This document shows, piece after piece, positions 1 through 11,715 of a stretch of 64,000 bases of DNA (position 1 is the stretch's first letter; each line of letters opens with the position of its first letter). The DNA lies in the NCBI RefSeq assembly GCF_036669915.1, contig NC_089322.1:17787719-17851718 (forward strand), read 5' to 3'. The stretch is from Pocillopora verrucosa (Eukaryota > Cnidaria > Anthozoa > Scleractinia > Pocilloporidae). A program made the translations under genes and the position numbers. The notes below the pieces were generated by a model. It searched no databases, was not told the origin of the DNA, and saw only the letters and a list, made by a program, of their open reading frames with translations.

Positions 1-306
1 TTTTTTAATTAAAAGAAAAAAAACTCAAAAAGGTTGTCATCAGACGATAGGTGATAGGTCATTCACGGAGAGGAATCATGGGTATATGACTCAGTAAATA
101 GTTCTTGCTGAGTGTTGTACATTTGTGTTTTAATCTAGATAAAAGTTTTTCTGTATAGTATTCTGTTACAAAGAGAGCAAATATAATATGAACCTTCCCT
201 GATCTTACTTTGAAAAGCTGTGATCTTATGATCTAAATCATGTTGAACTGAGTTTCTATCGGCTTCCTTATTAACTTGGGCTTGTGATATAATTTTATCT
301 TTGTCT
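1..306. other. Gene-free AT-rich stretch
   Basis: No open reading frame, recognisable repeat or RNA gene was seen here. The sequence is AT-rich and borders the degenerate tandem repeat that follows. Confidence 0.5.
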
Positions 307-690
307 GCAGGATCCAGTGTTTCATACCATTCCGCTCGCCAGACAAAAGATTTTCTTTTTCTCCAGGATTCAATGACTTAAACCATTCTACTCTTTTTTG
401 TTTTGTGCGGAATTGAGCGACTCAAACCATTCTGCTCTCTTTTGTTTTTGTGCAGTATCCAGTCATTTATACCATTGCTCTGCTAGACAAAAGGTTTTGT
501 TTTTCTGCAGAACCAAGTGATTTATACCAATCTGCTGATTTGGACAAAAGCTTTCCTTTTTCTTCGGGATCCAGTGATTTATACCATTCAGCTCTGTGAG
601 ACAAAAGCTTTTCTTTTTCTGCATGCAGGATCCAGTGACTTGTACCATATTGCCTTATCAGACAAAACTTTTTTTTTTTCATGGCAGGTT
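307..690 (-). repeat. Degenerate ~57-bp tandem repeat with coding periodicity
   Basis: About seven imperfect units (46-60 bp apart) share a core like GGATCCAGTGATTTATACCAT followed by an A/T-rich GACAAAAG segment. On the minus strand the best-kept units read as a 19-residue peptide repeat of the form WYKSLDPEEK-x-KLL, ending in charged residues. A 57-bp period is 19 codons, so the array probably derives from a protein with short helical repeats. Indels now break the frame. Similar 19-residue repeats occur in cnidarian multicopy proteins (from memory, unverified). Confidence 0.6.
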
Positions 691-886
691 TCATTTGTGC
701 ATAGCTTTCTTTTTTCCTTTTTGCATGTAGTTCGCTCTTACTTATATTTTGCCATTACCTTTTGTCTTCCAGCATTTGACGAATTGGTTGAACAATAAAT
801 AAACTTAATGCAATATTCTACATCTTTAGTCTGGAATTACTTTTTTACAATATCCACTAATGACTGAATAAGAAAATCTATGTTAT

Positions 887-1150
887 TCATTTTTTCAAAT
901 ATATTAAGTGCGCCATTAGGATAATTCTTTGAGTTTTACTGCTGAGATCAGAGTTTAAGACTGCATACGGACTCTTGTCATTAAGCAGAGGCAAAGCTTT
1001 GTCGTGATATTGGTGTTTGTCCATAACCACAACACAATTACCCTTGTCAGCAGATAATACGAGCCTGTCCGGGTCCTTTTTAAGAGCTATAAGCGCATTG
1101 AAAACATCCTTTTGAATATTTTTGGGAGGTGGTTTAGCACGCCTGAGTAT
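887..1150 (-). pseudogene. Penelope-like element, N-terminal reverse-transcriptase fragment
   Basis: The minus strand carries about 85 codons open to a TGA at 887-889. The stretch reads LSADKGNCVVVMDKHQYHDK, then LLNDKSPY. The ADKG-x-VVMDK pattern followed by a short LLND helix is typical of the region just before the catalytic palm in Penelope-like reverse transcriptases. The palm itself is absent, so the fragment is dead. It points away from the GIY-YIG fragment at 1177-1491, only 27 bp distant, so the two pieces are head to head and cannot be one collinear copy. Confidence 0.65.
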
Positions 1151-1176
1151 GATGCTTAATTCTGGTCGTCACTGAG

Positions 1177-1491
1177 TTGAGTCCTTGCAACGATTGTGAC
1201 AAAGAATACATCGGACAAACCAAACGTCAGTTTGGTACACGTTTGATAGAGCATCAAAAAGCGGTTTACTTTTGCAAAAAAGAAAATTCAGCTTTATCAG
1301 AGTACACATGCCTGACTAACCACACAGTTGGGTGTGATAAGTCTGAAATTATCACCACCAATCGGCGTCACCTTCAGCGCCTTTGTTTGGAAGCTTGGCA
1401 CATTAACTCCGCCCACGTTCCTTTAAATCGTGACGATGGCGGCTTACTTCCTGACACCTATTTACATCTCGTCAGGAAAAAAGGCAGCTAA
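1177..1491 (+). pseudogene. Penelope-like element, C-terminal GIY-YIG endonuclease fragment
   Basis: A 104-codon open frame starts at a TTG, so it has no credible start codon and is a fragment. It begins CNDCDKEYIGQTKRQFGTR and continues with EHQKAV. The paired cysteines before YIGQT and the arginine-rich segment after it match the GIY-YIG nuclease domain at the C-terminus of many Penelope-like elements, where it nicks target DNA. The sequence after the stop contains a hammerhead-like motif at 1536-1590, as expected near the end of such elements. No reverse transcriptase lies directly upstream on this strand. Confidence 0.75.
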
Positions 1492-1535
1492 TCAGTGATC
1501 GTATAAAAGGACCTCTTGTTGCAGTGTTTAGATCA

Positions 1536-1590
1536 CCCCTGATGAAGGCACTAGACAGGAGTGTCGGAACGTTGGGTCTATGAATTGTAA
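1536..1590 (+). ncRNA. Hammerhead-ribozyme-like motif of a Penelope element
   Basis: The box CTGATGA (1539-1545) is followed by a 6-bp stem (1547-1552 with 1560-1565, one G-U pair) closed by a 7-nt loop, then GAA at 1567-1569 and a GTTGGGTC segment. This is the order of the hammerhead core (CUGAUGA, stem II, GAA, cleavage triplet). Published work reports such motifs in Penelope-like elements. The base after GAA is C instead of the usual A and stem III is poor, so catalysis is doubtful. Confidence 0.45.
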
Positions 1591-1766
1591 CTTCTTCGGT
1601 TACTTTCATTAAATCTGTAAACCAGAGTGGCATCAAACCATGTCCGACTGTCCACCTGGTTGCCATGTGAGCTTGTGTATATTAAACAAGTTGTTTGTTT
1701 AAAACTTTGTAAAATTTGCGGCGAAATGGACATGCATGCACATACCAAAAAATTAATTTTATATCT

Positions 1767-2401
1767 AATAATATACATGGAAAAATTACTCAGTTCTGAT
1801 TGGTTAAGATAAATGCAGTTTTCTGGTAATTCAGCGCGGAAGAGAGTTAATTCAGTGCTGAAGACGGTGAATTCAGTGCAAAGAAAGTAACAAATCAGAC
1901 ATTCTGATTGGTCAGTTATCAAAGAAACTCACAGATAGCCAATCAAATGCGAGCCTTACGAGCAAAACAATGGCCGGCGTTTTAAGTGGGTTTTTTTTCG
2001 CCACCGCAGCTGAAAAACAGCTCAAACAACGAAAACTCTGTAAAAAGTTCTGCTTTTTGGTTGTCGGTTTGGAAAAAGTGGTGTTTAGAGATAGAAAATG
2101 CTAAGGGAGCGATCCAACGCCGAAATTAAAAACAAGCATGGTTAAACCTCGAAAACGACGATTCCATTTCATCGAAAGTGATTCGGACACAGACTTAACA
2201 ATTCCTTGAATTGTTTAGCCGGACTTTAAACTTTTTTGCGCCTTAAAGATGTGAAGATATTATTGCATATTATTGTTTAGATCGTCTGCGGTTGTTTTCT
2301 ATGAACGCACGGTTTGAATAAATTATTTTTGCACTTGATGCGCGCGCTTTGCCTATGCTTAATTATGATAAACCATCTCGTATTTTTCCATGTATATTAT
2401 T
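1767..2401. mobile_element. Non-autonomous element with perfect 20-bp terminal inverted repeats
   Basis: AATAATATACATGGAAAAAT at 1767-1786 is perfectly repeated in inverse at 2382-2401, bounding 635 bp without a transposase. Inside, an ATG at 2138 opens a 23-residue frame ending at 2209 (starts MVKPRKRR and contains ESDSDTD), basic then acidic; its reality as a peptide is untested. No certain target-site duplication could be fixed because both flanks are AT-rich. Confidence 0.6.
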
Positions 2402-2406
2402 CACAA

Positions 2407-2569
2407 GTAATCCCATGATTTTTCTCGTGTAATTTGGAATAAACAAGCACTTGTTAATTTTTTCAAAGACCACAAATTGCACTCACCCTACGGACTCGTG
2501 CAATTTTGTTAGTCTTGAAAAAATCTTGCGCTTATTTATTCCAAATTTCACTCGAAATCATGTGATTAC
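2407..2569. mobile_element. Foldback MITE
   Basis: The two halves are near reverse complements of each other: GTAATC...ATGATTT...AATTTGGAATAAA on the left mirrors TTTATTCCAAATTT...AAATCATGTGATTAC on the right. The centre is GCACTCACCCTACGGACTCGTGC. No coding content. Confidence 0.7.
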
Positions 2570-2675
2570 CTATACAAATAGTTGATTATATTTCGTGTTT
2601 AATCATAACCATTACAATTTCCTCAAATGTGATTGGTGCATCACCTGCCTTATATTTCACGTATCACTAAACAGT

Positions 2676-2797
2676 TGTAATTGGACAGTTGGCTGTAATC
2701 GGACACCTGTAATAGGACAGTTGAAGCAGCCAATCGTACTAAGTCCACTCAGCTTAATCCACCAATCACAGAATTGATCACGATAACCATAGCAACA
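2676..2797 (+). repeat. 122-bp perfect direct repeat, copy 1
   Basis: This segment is identical by eye to 3261-3382. It contains three internal copies of TGTAATNGGACA and ends GATAACCATAGCAACA. The two copies flank the ~465-bp dispersed repeat at 2804-3267, giving an LTR-like A-B-A layout. Confidence 0.85.
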
Positions 2798-2803
2798 TAG
2801 CAC

Positions 2804-3267
2804 TTCATACAACTTAGAATCTTCTTTCAACTATTTTCTAAATTTTCATGACCTTTCACCTCTTGTCTGAGGCATTGCAATAATAAAATTAATCTTGTTT
2901 GCAATTAATTTGCGGAAATGGAAAAGGAGGAATTGAGTCGCTAGTCAGGGGTTTTGTACTTCTGAGCATGCTCAAAACTGTCTGTAAGCATGCTTTTTGA
3001 GGAAAGCCACTGACCATCATTGTTTCTTTTGTTTTTCTGCTCAAACGTGAATGAGTATTATTTTTTTAGGTAGAATTTGTAATGTAATATGCAGTGAACA
3101 AAGTGCAATTTGTGCAAATTTACATTTTCCCTGTCTTTAAGTCAGACTGAGACAAAAAATGATAATTTCAGTAGCTAAATCAGTTAAAAAAAAACAAAAA
3201 ACAAAATAGTTTCCTTACTATTGAAAATGCTTCTTGTTTTCTCGCAACATTTACTTGAGATGTAATT
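2804..3267 (+). repeat. Dispersed ~465-bp repeat, copy 1
   Basis: Nearly identical to 7786-8251 in the same orientation (starts CTTCATACAACTTAGAATC, ends CTTGAGATGTAAT). No open frame and no obvious terminal repeats. This copy is framed by the 122-bp direct repeat; the other is not. Confidence 0.85.
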
Positions 3268-3382
3268 GGACAGTTGGCTGTAATCGGACACCTGTAATAG
3301 GACAGTTGAAGCAGCCAATCGTACTAAGTCCACTCAGCTTAATCCACCAATCACAGAATTGATCACGATAACCATAGCAACA
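3261..3382 (+). repeat. 122-bp perfect direct repeat, copy 2
   Basis: Identical by eye to 2676-2797. It overlaps the end of the dispersed repeat by TGTAAT, so the two modules are joined at a shared hexamer. Confidence 0.85.
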
Positions 3383-3490
3383 ACCACTTACCTTGGAGGA
3401 AAAAAAAAACCCTGGGAAATTTCCAAATTTTTTGCTTTAGACACTGTCCCTACTGGAGATGTTTGTCCTAAATTTTTTTTTCGGAAATTG

Positions 3491-3654
3491 TAATGGTAAC
3501 GATTAATTGATAACAGGAATTTGTGTCATCCAATTTTGTCTGTAAACATACTTGTGATTGACAAATCGGACTCCCGCTTCGCGGTTGTCTGATTTTGTTA
3601 ATCACTCGTATGATTACAGACCAAATTGGACTTCACTCGGTCCTATTACCATTA
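3491..3654. mobile_element. Foldback MITE
   Basis: The outer ends TAATGGTAA (3491) and TTACCATTA (3646) are inverted. The inner arms 3530-3629 pair from CCAATTTTGTCTGTAA through CGGACTCC, around a CGCTTCGCG centre, to CAGACCAAATTGG. It is a long imperfect hairpin with no coding content. Confidence 0.7.
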
Positions 3655-6600
3655 TAAATGATCCCAAGTCTTACGCATCTATGGTTCTCCACTAGGATGG
3701 AAATAAACAAACCTCAAAAGACAAACTTCAAAAGATATTTATAAAATTATCTCGTACTATTTTGGAGTGTTATTTGCATTTGATGTACCTCGCATTTTAT
3801 TTTACTCTTCTTGACTACAGCACAGTACGGTTAATTGTTTCACTAAAATTTATTGTTGGGGTGCAGGTAGAAAAATGCTACCTCTGGTGGTTCAGTCCAA
3901 AATTGGAAAGAAAAAGGCATACAGAAGCTGGAAATACTATTTTGAAAAATTAATTGCCAAACGAGTCTAAAGACTAGACCCTGTGAGCAGGGTAACTGGG
4001 ATAACTGGATGGTACTGGATCCTTGGAATCAAGTGTAGTGATACTACGGGTGTCGGACTAGTATACTGAAATAGTGAGCTCAAGTCTGGCCAAGGGCATA
4101 CACCTATTTCAAAACATAGGCATGGTATGCATGCAAGAGTTACTTTTTTGTAGTGTGGGTGGATTACTTGAAACATTGTGAGTGATGTCTACATTCTTAC
4201 AAAAGGAGAGAAGAATATCAATGTGGGAAAGAACGAAAATGTCGAATTACCTCACTCACAGGTATTTTGTGGTAGACTATTTGTGTTTTGCGAATAAATG
4301 TAACCAAAAGTAAACTGTATTGGTGCCACGGATACCTGTTAGTACAAAATGCAGACAGCAGACTGCAGACCGGATACAAAATATAGACTGCAGACCGCAG
4401 AGTGAGTACAAAATGCAGACTAAGAATCTGAAGAGTTTTTACGTCTGGTATATAATAACATGTCATCTTACAGCTTACCGAGCGTCACGCAATCGCTTTT
4501 CTGCGATCCGCCTTCACGATTATTTGCACTATTGTGGAATATTCCTGGCCAATTTCTTGATGAAAATCGATCGCAATATTATTTTAAGCCTTCAATATAG
4601 TCTTCTTACTTTGCACGCGAATTGGTTGGTGTGATGTCTGTACAGAGTTTACCAACGTAATAAAAGTAGATGACGTGAACAACAGTGATGGTAAAGCAAG
4701 CTTAAAACGACAGAAATCGCCAGAAAATACAACGGATACACAAGGTATGAGCAAGTTTTATTGATTTTACGAGAAAAATGTTCATATTTCGAAATATTTA
4801 TCGTTCTAAATCGACCATACTTCGTTCCCTATACTATTCCTTATAACGTGTTCAAATTTCCAACAGTTCTTCTCGTAACATAACACCGAGTCACACAACA
4901 CGTGACGCGTTCATGAATTAATCGTTGGATTTGTCTCGAGGCGTGAGCTTGGGCCGCCTGTGACAAGACAATTGCGTAAACAATATTTAACATAATAACA
5001 TTATACACAAAAAAACACGGGGTTTTGGATCACGTATTTATTAAAAAAGAATATCCATACAACTACAATGAAAACAAACATAAGATTCACCTTTCTGATC
5101 GTGAAATTAATACCATTCGTACTGTTATCGTAGCTACGTTCCCTAGCATCAAGTGAATCCAACATGGTGTCTTTCTTCACAAGCAGTTTGCATCCATTAG
5201 AGTTTTGTTCTTCAGTCTCACGGTAGTAGTGTTGTTCAATAGATTGCATAGAGTATATGCAGTTTGGTTTCAGATTTCAGATTTTGCTTTTTACAACAAG
5301 TGAACGTTTTTCAACTAAGACATTAGCATACAAGGCATTCAAGGCTTTCATGGCTTTCAAGCGTTCGCGACTCAATCCGTTCCAAAATTACCGCTCAATA
5401 ACATCTTTCAGTGTGGATTAGCCGCGATTAATACGACCTGTATATGCGTCTGTAAGTATTTTGCACGTTTGCGCCATAATGCTCCTGGAGATCGGAATCC
5501 ACATACGTTGAAATACAAAACAACTGACCAAAGAACTTTATAAGTAAAAATCTTGTGATTCGTCATGCGACCCGGCCCTGTCTGTGCATGACAACGTCAA
5601 TCATCATCAAGATAACACGCGTGATCAGCATGTGAACACCTCATTGGATCACAGTTAGTTGTCATGGTGTTGAGGGCCCAATGACCACTAAGTACTATTG
5701 CACAATTTTCCCATTTTGTGGCGTAGGAAAAAAAAAAAAAAAACGACGACAAAAAAACAAAGGCATTTAATGACTGGGCTACCACAGATATCCTAGTAAA
5801 AAACAATAATATCAAAGACTGCAAAACGAGCACTTTATGCCACTTTACAAACTTATTTTTTCCCACAACCAGACCCATAAAATTGTACCGATGATTTTGT
5901 CTAAAATTGACGTCATTTTCACATATACTTATTGAAATTCAGTAGTACACTAATGTTGTCTTCACACCTAGGATTCAGTCAGAGGGGTGTCCAGGAATCC
6001 TATGGACACCCACTTTTTGAAAAATTTCACTAAAAATTCCCCAACTCTATTTTTCATGTAATGGGGGATATGCTTTTTGGACATCCAATTTTCAGTATCT
6101 GGATACACACAAACTCATCACTGATACGTTTATTTATTTATTTTTTTAATTTAGATCTTGCAATTCACTCGCTCACCAATTTTAAGATTTTTTAAGAACT
6201 TAAAAACTTAAGAACTTAAAGACTTAAATAAATTAAAGACTTAAATTTCTAGAAGAGGTTTGTGGAATAGACCTGCAGTACCCCAAAAAGCCAGCAAACA
6301 TCTATGGCAGATACAAAAATCATTTGGGGTGGTAAAAATAAATTTCTATGGTGGAGTTACAGTGGATAAAACAGTTTGGAATAGGATGGCAAAAGCAACC
6401 CATGACTTGAGATGTAAAGATACAAGTCATACAAGATACAAGTATTTTGAAGGATAATTATTTGACATCATAATAATCCATGGCACACTGCAATAACACC
6501 ATCACCACAAAACTCATTCAAACAGATTATCATTATTTACATGTATTGTACATGGTCCATCAACAGACTAGTTTTACAACATTATAAATTTCATCATTCA

Positions 6601-7179
6601 GTTGAAGTCATCAAAAAGTACTAATGAGAATGATTTAGAGAACTTCTTAATAATTATTATTGTGGCAATGATTTGGAAGAGTTTTCTGAAGAGTCTCTTA
6701 GCCAAGAAAAAAATGCTGCATCAGACTTGCCACAAACTATTTTTTCACAAGTACTCAAGTCATATCCTTTTAATGATTTGGAAAACTGATAATTATTTTG
6801 GTTGAATATTGACTAGTGACTTAGTAAACAATCAACATGACATAATGTTGTTTAGGTGACCAGTAAGGGTAGCAGACACCCTTTCAATATTATATTTCTG
6901 ATACAGGTATTGTACTTGTGCAATCCAATAAGTAAGAGGATGTGTAATTAAGACCACCACAACAGTGATTGACACAAGCAGAGAACCAAATATTTCAATT
7001 AAATAAATAAAATTTATTTAAATATGACTTTTCTATAATTTCAGAAAATTCATTTGACAAGCTGATGGGAAAATTTCAGATATCCTTGCAACATCATTAT
7101 GAAAACAGTGATGCTCTGCCACTCTGTGACCCTGGACTGATGAAAGAGTTTGCAGACAAAAGTGCACTTAGTCTTTTCG
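3655..7179. other. Gene-free stretch with small simple repeats
   Basis: No supported gene. At 4341-4422 a short tandem repeat alternates TACAAAATGCAGAC and GACTGCAGACCG. At 6190-6250 there are short ACTTAAGA-type repeats. Open frames here are under 95 codons with no recognisable domain, including a 5001-5249 minus frame with one hydrophobic run. Confidence 0.5.
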
Positions 7180-7325
7180 GATCAATATCAGTGTCTGGAC
7201 AACTACCCACCTACCCCTCCCCTAACTCAACAACAGTCAATTGACCACAAGTTAAGGTTAATGTTGGGTTAGGGGAGGGTTAGGGGAAGGGTAGGTGGGC
7301 AGTTGCCCAGATACTGATATTGATC
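7180..7325. mobile_element. Foldback MITE
   Basis: GATCAATATCAGT at the left end is mirrored by ACTGATATTGATC at the right. Inside, CCCACCTACCCCTCCCCTAAC pairs with GTTAGGGGAAGGGTAGGTGGG. No coding content. The GGGTTAGGG runs are part of the arm, not telomere. Confidence 0.75.
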
Positions 7326-7785
7326 TGTCTTTTCAATGTCATTTTGCAGTCTATTCTCTGGGAAGATCCGAGATTGAGTGAAGAACACCATGTATTACAG
7401 GAAAAAAGAACCATTGTTTTGTTGCACATAATAGCATATTCAATGTACTTTGCCCTACAGGCTTATTCTTTGTTAAGTGATGTTATTTAAAATACAGGTC
7501 TCCTTAAAAGACCATAAGGTCACTCAGTCTAAAAAGTCTGTTAACCAATGCATGTTTCTTAACTAGAACAGCAGACACAGCTTTACCCCGATATAAAAAT
7601 GTTAGCTCATATATAACAAAGTAAGATTACAAGATGATTTACCTTTCTTCACATTTAACCCCTTGAAAGGTAAGGACATAAAGTGGTTCCAGTGAACTAG
7701 TTTGCAATATTCTTTTTATTTCAGCTGGACTCTGAAACTTAAGCCTCCTTCCTGCTTTCTTTCTTTCTCTATCTTTGGTTTTGTA

Positions 7786-8251
7786 AACTTCATACAACTT
7801 AGAATCTTCTTTCAACTATTTTCTAAATTTTCATGACCTTTCACCACTTGTCTGAGGCATTGCAATAATAAAATTAATCTTGTTTGCAATTAATTTGCGG
7901 AAATGGAAAAGGAGGAATTGAGTCGCTAGTCAGGGGTTTTGTACTTCTGAGCATGCTCAAAACTGTCTGTAAGCATGCTTTTTGAGGAAAGCCACTGACC
8001 ATCATTGTTTCTTTTGTTTTTCTGCTCAAACGTGAATGAGTATTATTTTTTTAGGTAGAATTTGTAATGTAATATGCAGTGAACAAAGTGCAATTTGTGC
8101 AAATTTACATTTTCCCTGTCTTTAAGTCAGACTGAGACAAAAAATGATAATTTCAGTAGCTAAATCAGTTAAAAAAAACAAAAAACAAAATAATTTCCTT
8201 ACTATTGAAAATGCTTCTTGTTTTCTCGCAACATTTACTTGAGATGTAATA
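7786..8251 (+). repeat. Dispersed ~465-bp repeat, copy 2
   Basis: Same sequence as 2804-3267 with very few differences (for example CACCACTTG against CACCTCTTG). Here it lacks the flanking 122-bp repeats, so these are a separate module. Confidence 0.85.
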
Positions 8252-8630
8252 AATTTAATTTTGAAATCATTTTAAGAAGTCAGTATGGATAGCAGAACAA
8301 AATCTGACTAGTATTGCATGATACTAGGTCAGTGGGAGAAATATATAATAATATTTGATTACAACAAAACATAAATAAAGTAAATGATAATTTTACAGCT
8401 TCATTTTCATACAAGTAACTACAGAACAAATGGACATAACCACAGTCGGCAGCACTGACTAGAAACTGAATGACAAAAATGTGTTCCCAAAAATGTAATG
8501 TCTGTGACAGTTTTGTGTAATGTCCGCAACAAAAAAATTTTGTTTGTAGAATCATTGGAATGAGGTTTCATGGACTTTTTTTTTTTAGATATATGAAAAA
8601 TTTAATTAATGCCATGTTTTGAAGGCACAA

Positions 8631-9101
8631 CAGGGCATGAAATTGCGCCTAATACAGGTACAAATGTGACTAAATTTTTCACTTTGGCGACCAAATCCTG
8701 AAAATTAGTTGCCAAATTGGCAACTAGAATGTTTCAATATAACCTTACCAAGAGATATAGTGAATTAAAAAGATTTGCAAAGATAAATCAGTGGCAAACT
8801 TCCTTGTTAAGTTTGTTTCCAAAATGCAGCACATGCATCTTGATCACTAACTAGACATCATCATGGATTTAGGTGAGTTTGAACATTCTATATCATCCAT
8901 CCTATTGTCCACTTTGTGGCAAGTTAAAGATCTCTTCCCTAACTTAATTCAGGAGGGTCTATCTAGAACATTGACAATATGAAAAAAGGTTTTGTTTGTC
9001 TTTGAAAATGGCAACCAACTTTTTTTTGAATTGGCTACCACATTGAAGAAATTAGGAGCCAAGTGGCTATCAGAAAAAAAAAAAATTAATTTCATGCCTT
9101 A
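8631..9101 (-). mobile_element. Non-autonomous TIR element (CAGGGCRTGAAATT ends) with 5-bp target duplication
   Basis: The ends CAGGGCATGAAATT and AATTTCATGCCTTA are inverted. They are flanked by CACAA on both sides (8626-8630 and 9102-9106), a convincing 5-bp target duplication. A longer relative in opposite orientation is at 36608-37209. The terminal regions share a GGCGACCAAAT-like sequence. No transposase is encoded. Confidence 0.75.
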
Positions 9102-9106
9102 CACAA

Positions 9107-10542
9107 TTATTTTCTGCTCAAGGTTAAAGATTCACAGGAAAATCTCTTTAAAGAAAGTTACTTAAAAAAGTGTTTGTTTAAAATGTAATGTCTGCAACAC
9201 ACTTTCTTTAATTCATACCTTCAAGGTCTTGAGAACTCACGAAAGCATCTTCTTATTAGGTACAAGGGCATACTAAAGGTATTTTCTAGATATGTTTGAA
9301 CACCCTTGTTGAACATTTGACATTTAAATTGGGGTTTAAAATGTTAATTTTAGTATCTGAACGCAATGTCCGCAACATGGAATCACCCAATAAGATTTCT
9401 GTTCACCATGCATTATCAATAATTCCAATGGCATCAAAAATAGTGGAGGCTGACTAAGGCTGACTAACTTGGGGGTTTTGTTTGATCTACTGTCTTATCA
9501 CTATTTCAATGTCATAATGATATTAACATGCCAAAATCAAATCAAGAGTTATAATAATTAGAATTATTATGTGATAAGTAAAGTCAAATCAGGCTGGGCA
9601 ATTATATTCGCTGAGCATGTAGCACTACTTTGTCCTTTGCTAGTAATCTGGTTGTAATAAAATTATTAAATAGTACAGGCAATATTCCATCATCCATAAT
9701 TCTGAACATTATTTTGGAGTTTTGTGTATAAGTCTTCACTAATAAGTACTTCATCTTACACTGTGGGAGAGAACTTCATAATATGGAAGCTCATTAAAGT
9801 GGAGTGGTCAGTTCAGTATTTTCCACGTTTATTTTTAATAATTAAGCTTTAAGATAGTACCGGTACGTCCCACGTAGTAAGTAAGGTTTAAGTAACCTTT
9901 CTTACATAATATGAAATTGTAAAGTTTACAAAGCTTAAATTAAGTGACTGAGTTCATTTGGACCCGAATAATTGTGCACTGTAGTAGGCCAAACGTAAGT
10001 TTAAATTATTGTCTGCCAAACATAAACTTTAAGAAGTAAGCTTATACGAAGAAATTCTGAAAGTAAAATTAAAATTACTTCCAAATCGCAAATTTGTAGC
10101 TTCTCAGCTTAATTCACGTCGCAAACGACCGCTTTCATTATGAAATTCGTAGTATTATAAGCTAAAAAAATCGATAAACAACAAATAGACTTTAGGGTCT
10201 TCTCTGTCACCACAAAACAAAAACCTTCACCTATTTAATCTTGTAGTAGTCCAAGCAACAAATTGAAAAAAACAGGCATACATCAATAACACGAACAGAC
10301 AAAAGGCTTAGTAATCAGTAATTGCGGCCATTGCGGAACATTTCGTAAGAGGTCCAAGGAACAATTTCAGGATCAGTAATTGCAACAAATTATTGTCTAC
10401 ATACCTTTTATGTATTAGCGGTCCTTTTTTTCTTTCCTCCGTGGCTGCTTAAACACCGCAAGGCGAACGACAAAATTTATTTATACAATGTCTGAAGAAT
10501 GACCTGTGCGAAAAGCAAAAATTTTTTTTGGGATCACTTTCT
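9107..10542. other. Gene-free stretch
   Basis: AT-rich sequence without a supported gene, repeat pair or RNA on either strand. It ends at the outer edge of the large inverted repeat. Confidence 0.5.
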
Positions 10543-10709
10543 AAAGGTCAGCATTAGATTCCATCCACCAAAACCACCTTGGTCGAGAGGGACTGAGATG
10601 GAATGATGGAAAAAAATTACGAAGCTACGACAACATGCCGACTTATCCCGATGACCCAAGTGTATTATTTGTTTGGGAAATTGCGTCAAAACTTTTTACT
10701 AAAGAAATG
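10543..10709 (+). pseudogene. Exon fragment of unrecognised cassette gene B (copy 1)
   Basis: The plus strand reads SIHQNHLGREGLRWNDGK and later TYPDDPSVLFVWEIASKLF, ending at a donor-like ATG|GTAAGT. The same peptide is found in the right arm (14724-14890, minus) and more completely at 24800-25036 (minus). A missing G near 10546 relative to the third copy shifts the frame at the 5' side. I do not recognise the family. The exon runs opposite to the CaRF-like exons in the same unit. Confidence 0.5.
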
Positions 10710-11715
10710 GTAAGTATTAATTTATTGTTCGATTGTAGTATTATAAAACATTTTACGCAATTTTATGCAGATGTTTCACGTATTTAAAAGGTGCTTAGAT
10801 GTTACGTAGTTTTGGTGGATGTCATTAGGGAACATCCACCAAAACTTTGACCAAAACCATCAACAATATATTTTTTAAATTTTATCTATAGCCATTGTTA
10901 GATGTTCAGGGAGACAAAAGATTTATACCACTAATTAGCAGTTAGTGCTCTGGCTAATTATTTTTTATGGTGCACAATTGCTGACCGACCAAACGTTCAT
11001 AATGATTATCATAACTCTTAACACATAGAATAAAGTGGTTTTGGTGGATGTTTCTCTCCATCCACCAAAACCACCACAGAAATTTCTGCTACTTCCTTAC
11101 AGAAGACTGATGTGACCTGCTATTTGGAGTACATAACCACAATCTATTTCTTTGTATGTAGAGATATTTTGGAAAGTTCTTGAGTCAGCACCTTTTATTA
11201 TTGAAACCATAATCATAACATGGTGCATAATATAGAATACAAAAGGTTCTGGTGTGGTAATCATGTAATCTTGAAACAGGAGAGTTTTTAACTGACTTAA
11301 ACTGATTTAAACAAACATTTGCAACAAAATTCCAGGTCCAGAAATTTCTTCCACTATTTCCACCAAAATCATAACCTTTAAGTACAACAAATCAGCACAT
11401 TAGTAATTGTTATCAGGGGTCTGAAAATCCCATAAATCTTTCACATTTATTTCAAGTAACCTTTGATTTCACATGGATGAATAAGTATACACTCAACATG
11501 CAGAATGTCTTACAGTTTACAAACTATTTCCCTTTTTATGGATAGACAGTGAAAGGCCTTTGCCACATTGGTGAATCAAACCATTGTATACCATGCATTT
11601 TGTGATAATTGTTTGTTTTTGCTCACAATACCCAGAAAAATGGAGGGGATAAATTTAAATAGCAAATTCTATGGTTAAAATTAAATAACATTGGAAGATC
11701 AAATTAACTTTGTAC

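Noticed and set aside
307..690. Possible CRISPR-like array
   Set aside because: Units are degenerate along their whole length with no repeat/spacer alternation, and the genome is eukaryotic.
5001..5249. 82-codon minus frame with one hydrophobic segment
   Set aside because: AT-rich composition gives such runs by chance; no start context, neighbours or family support it.
7262..7300. GGGTTAGGG-like runs resembling telomere repeat
   Set aside because: They are one arm of a foldback element, with irregular spacing and a complementary arm nearby.
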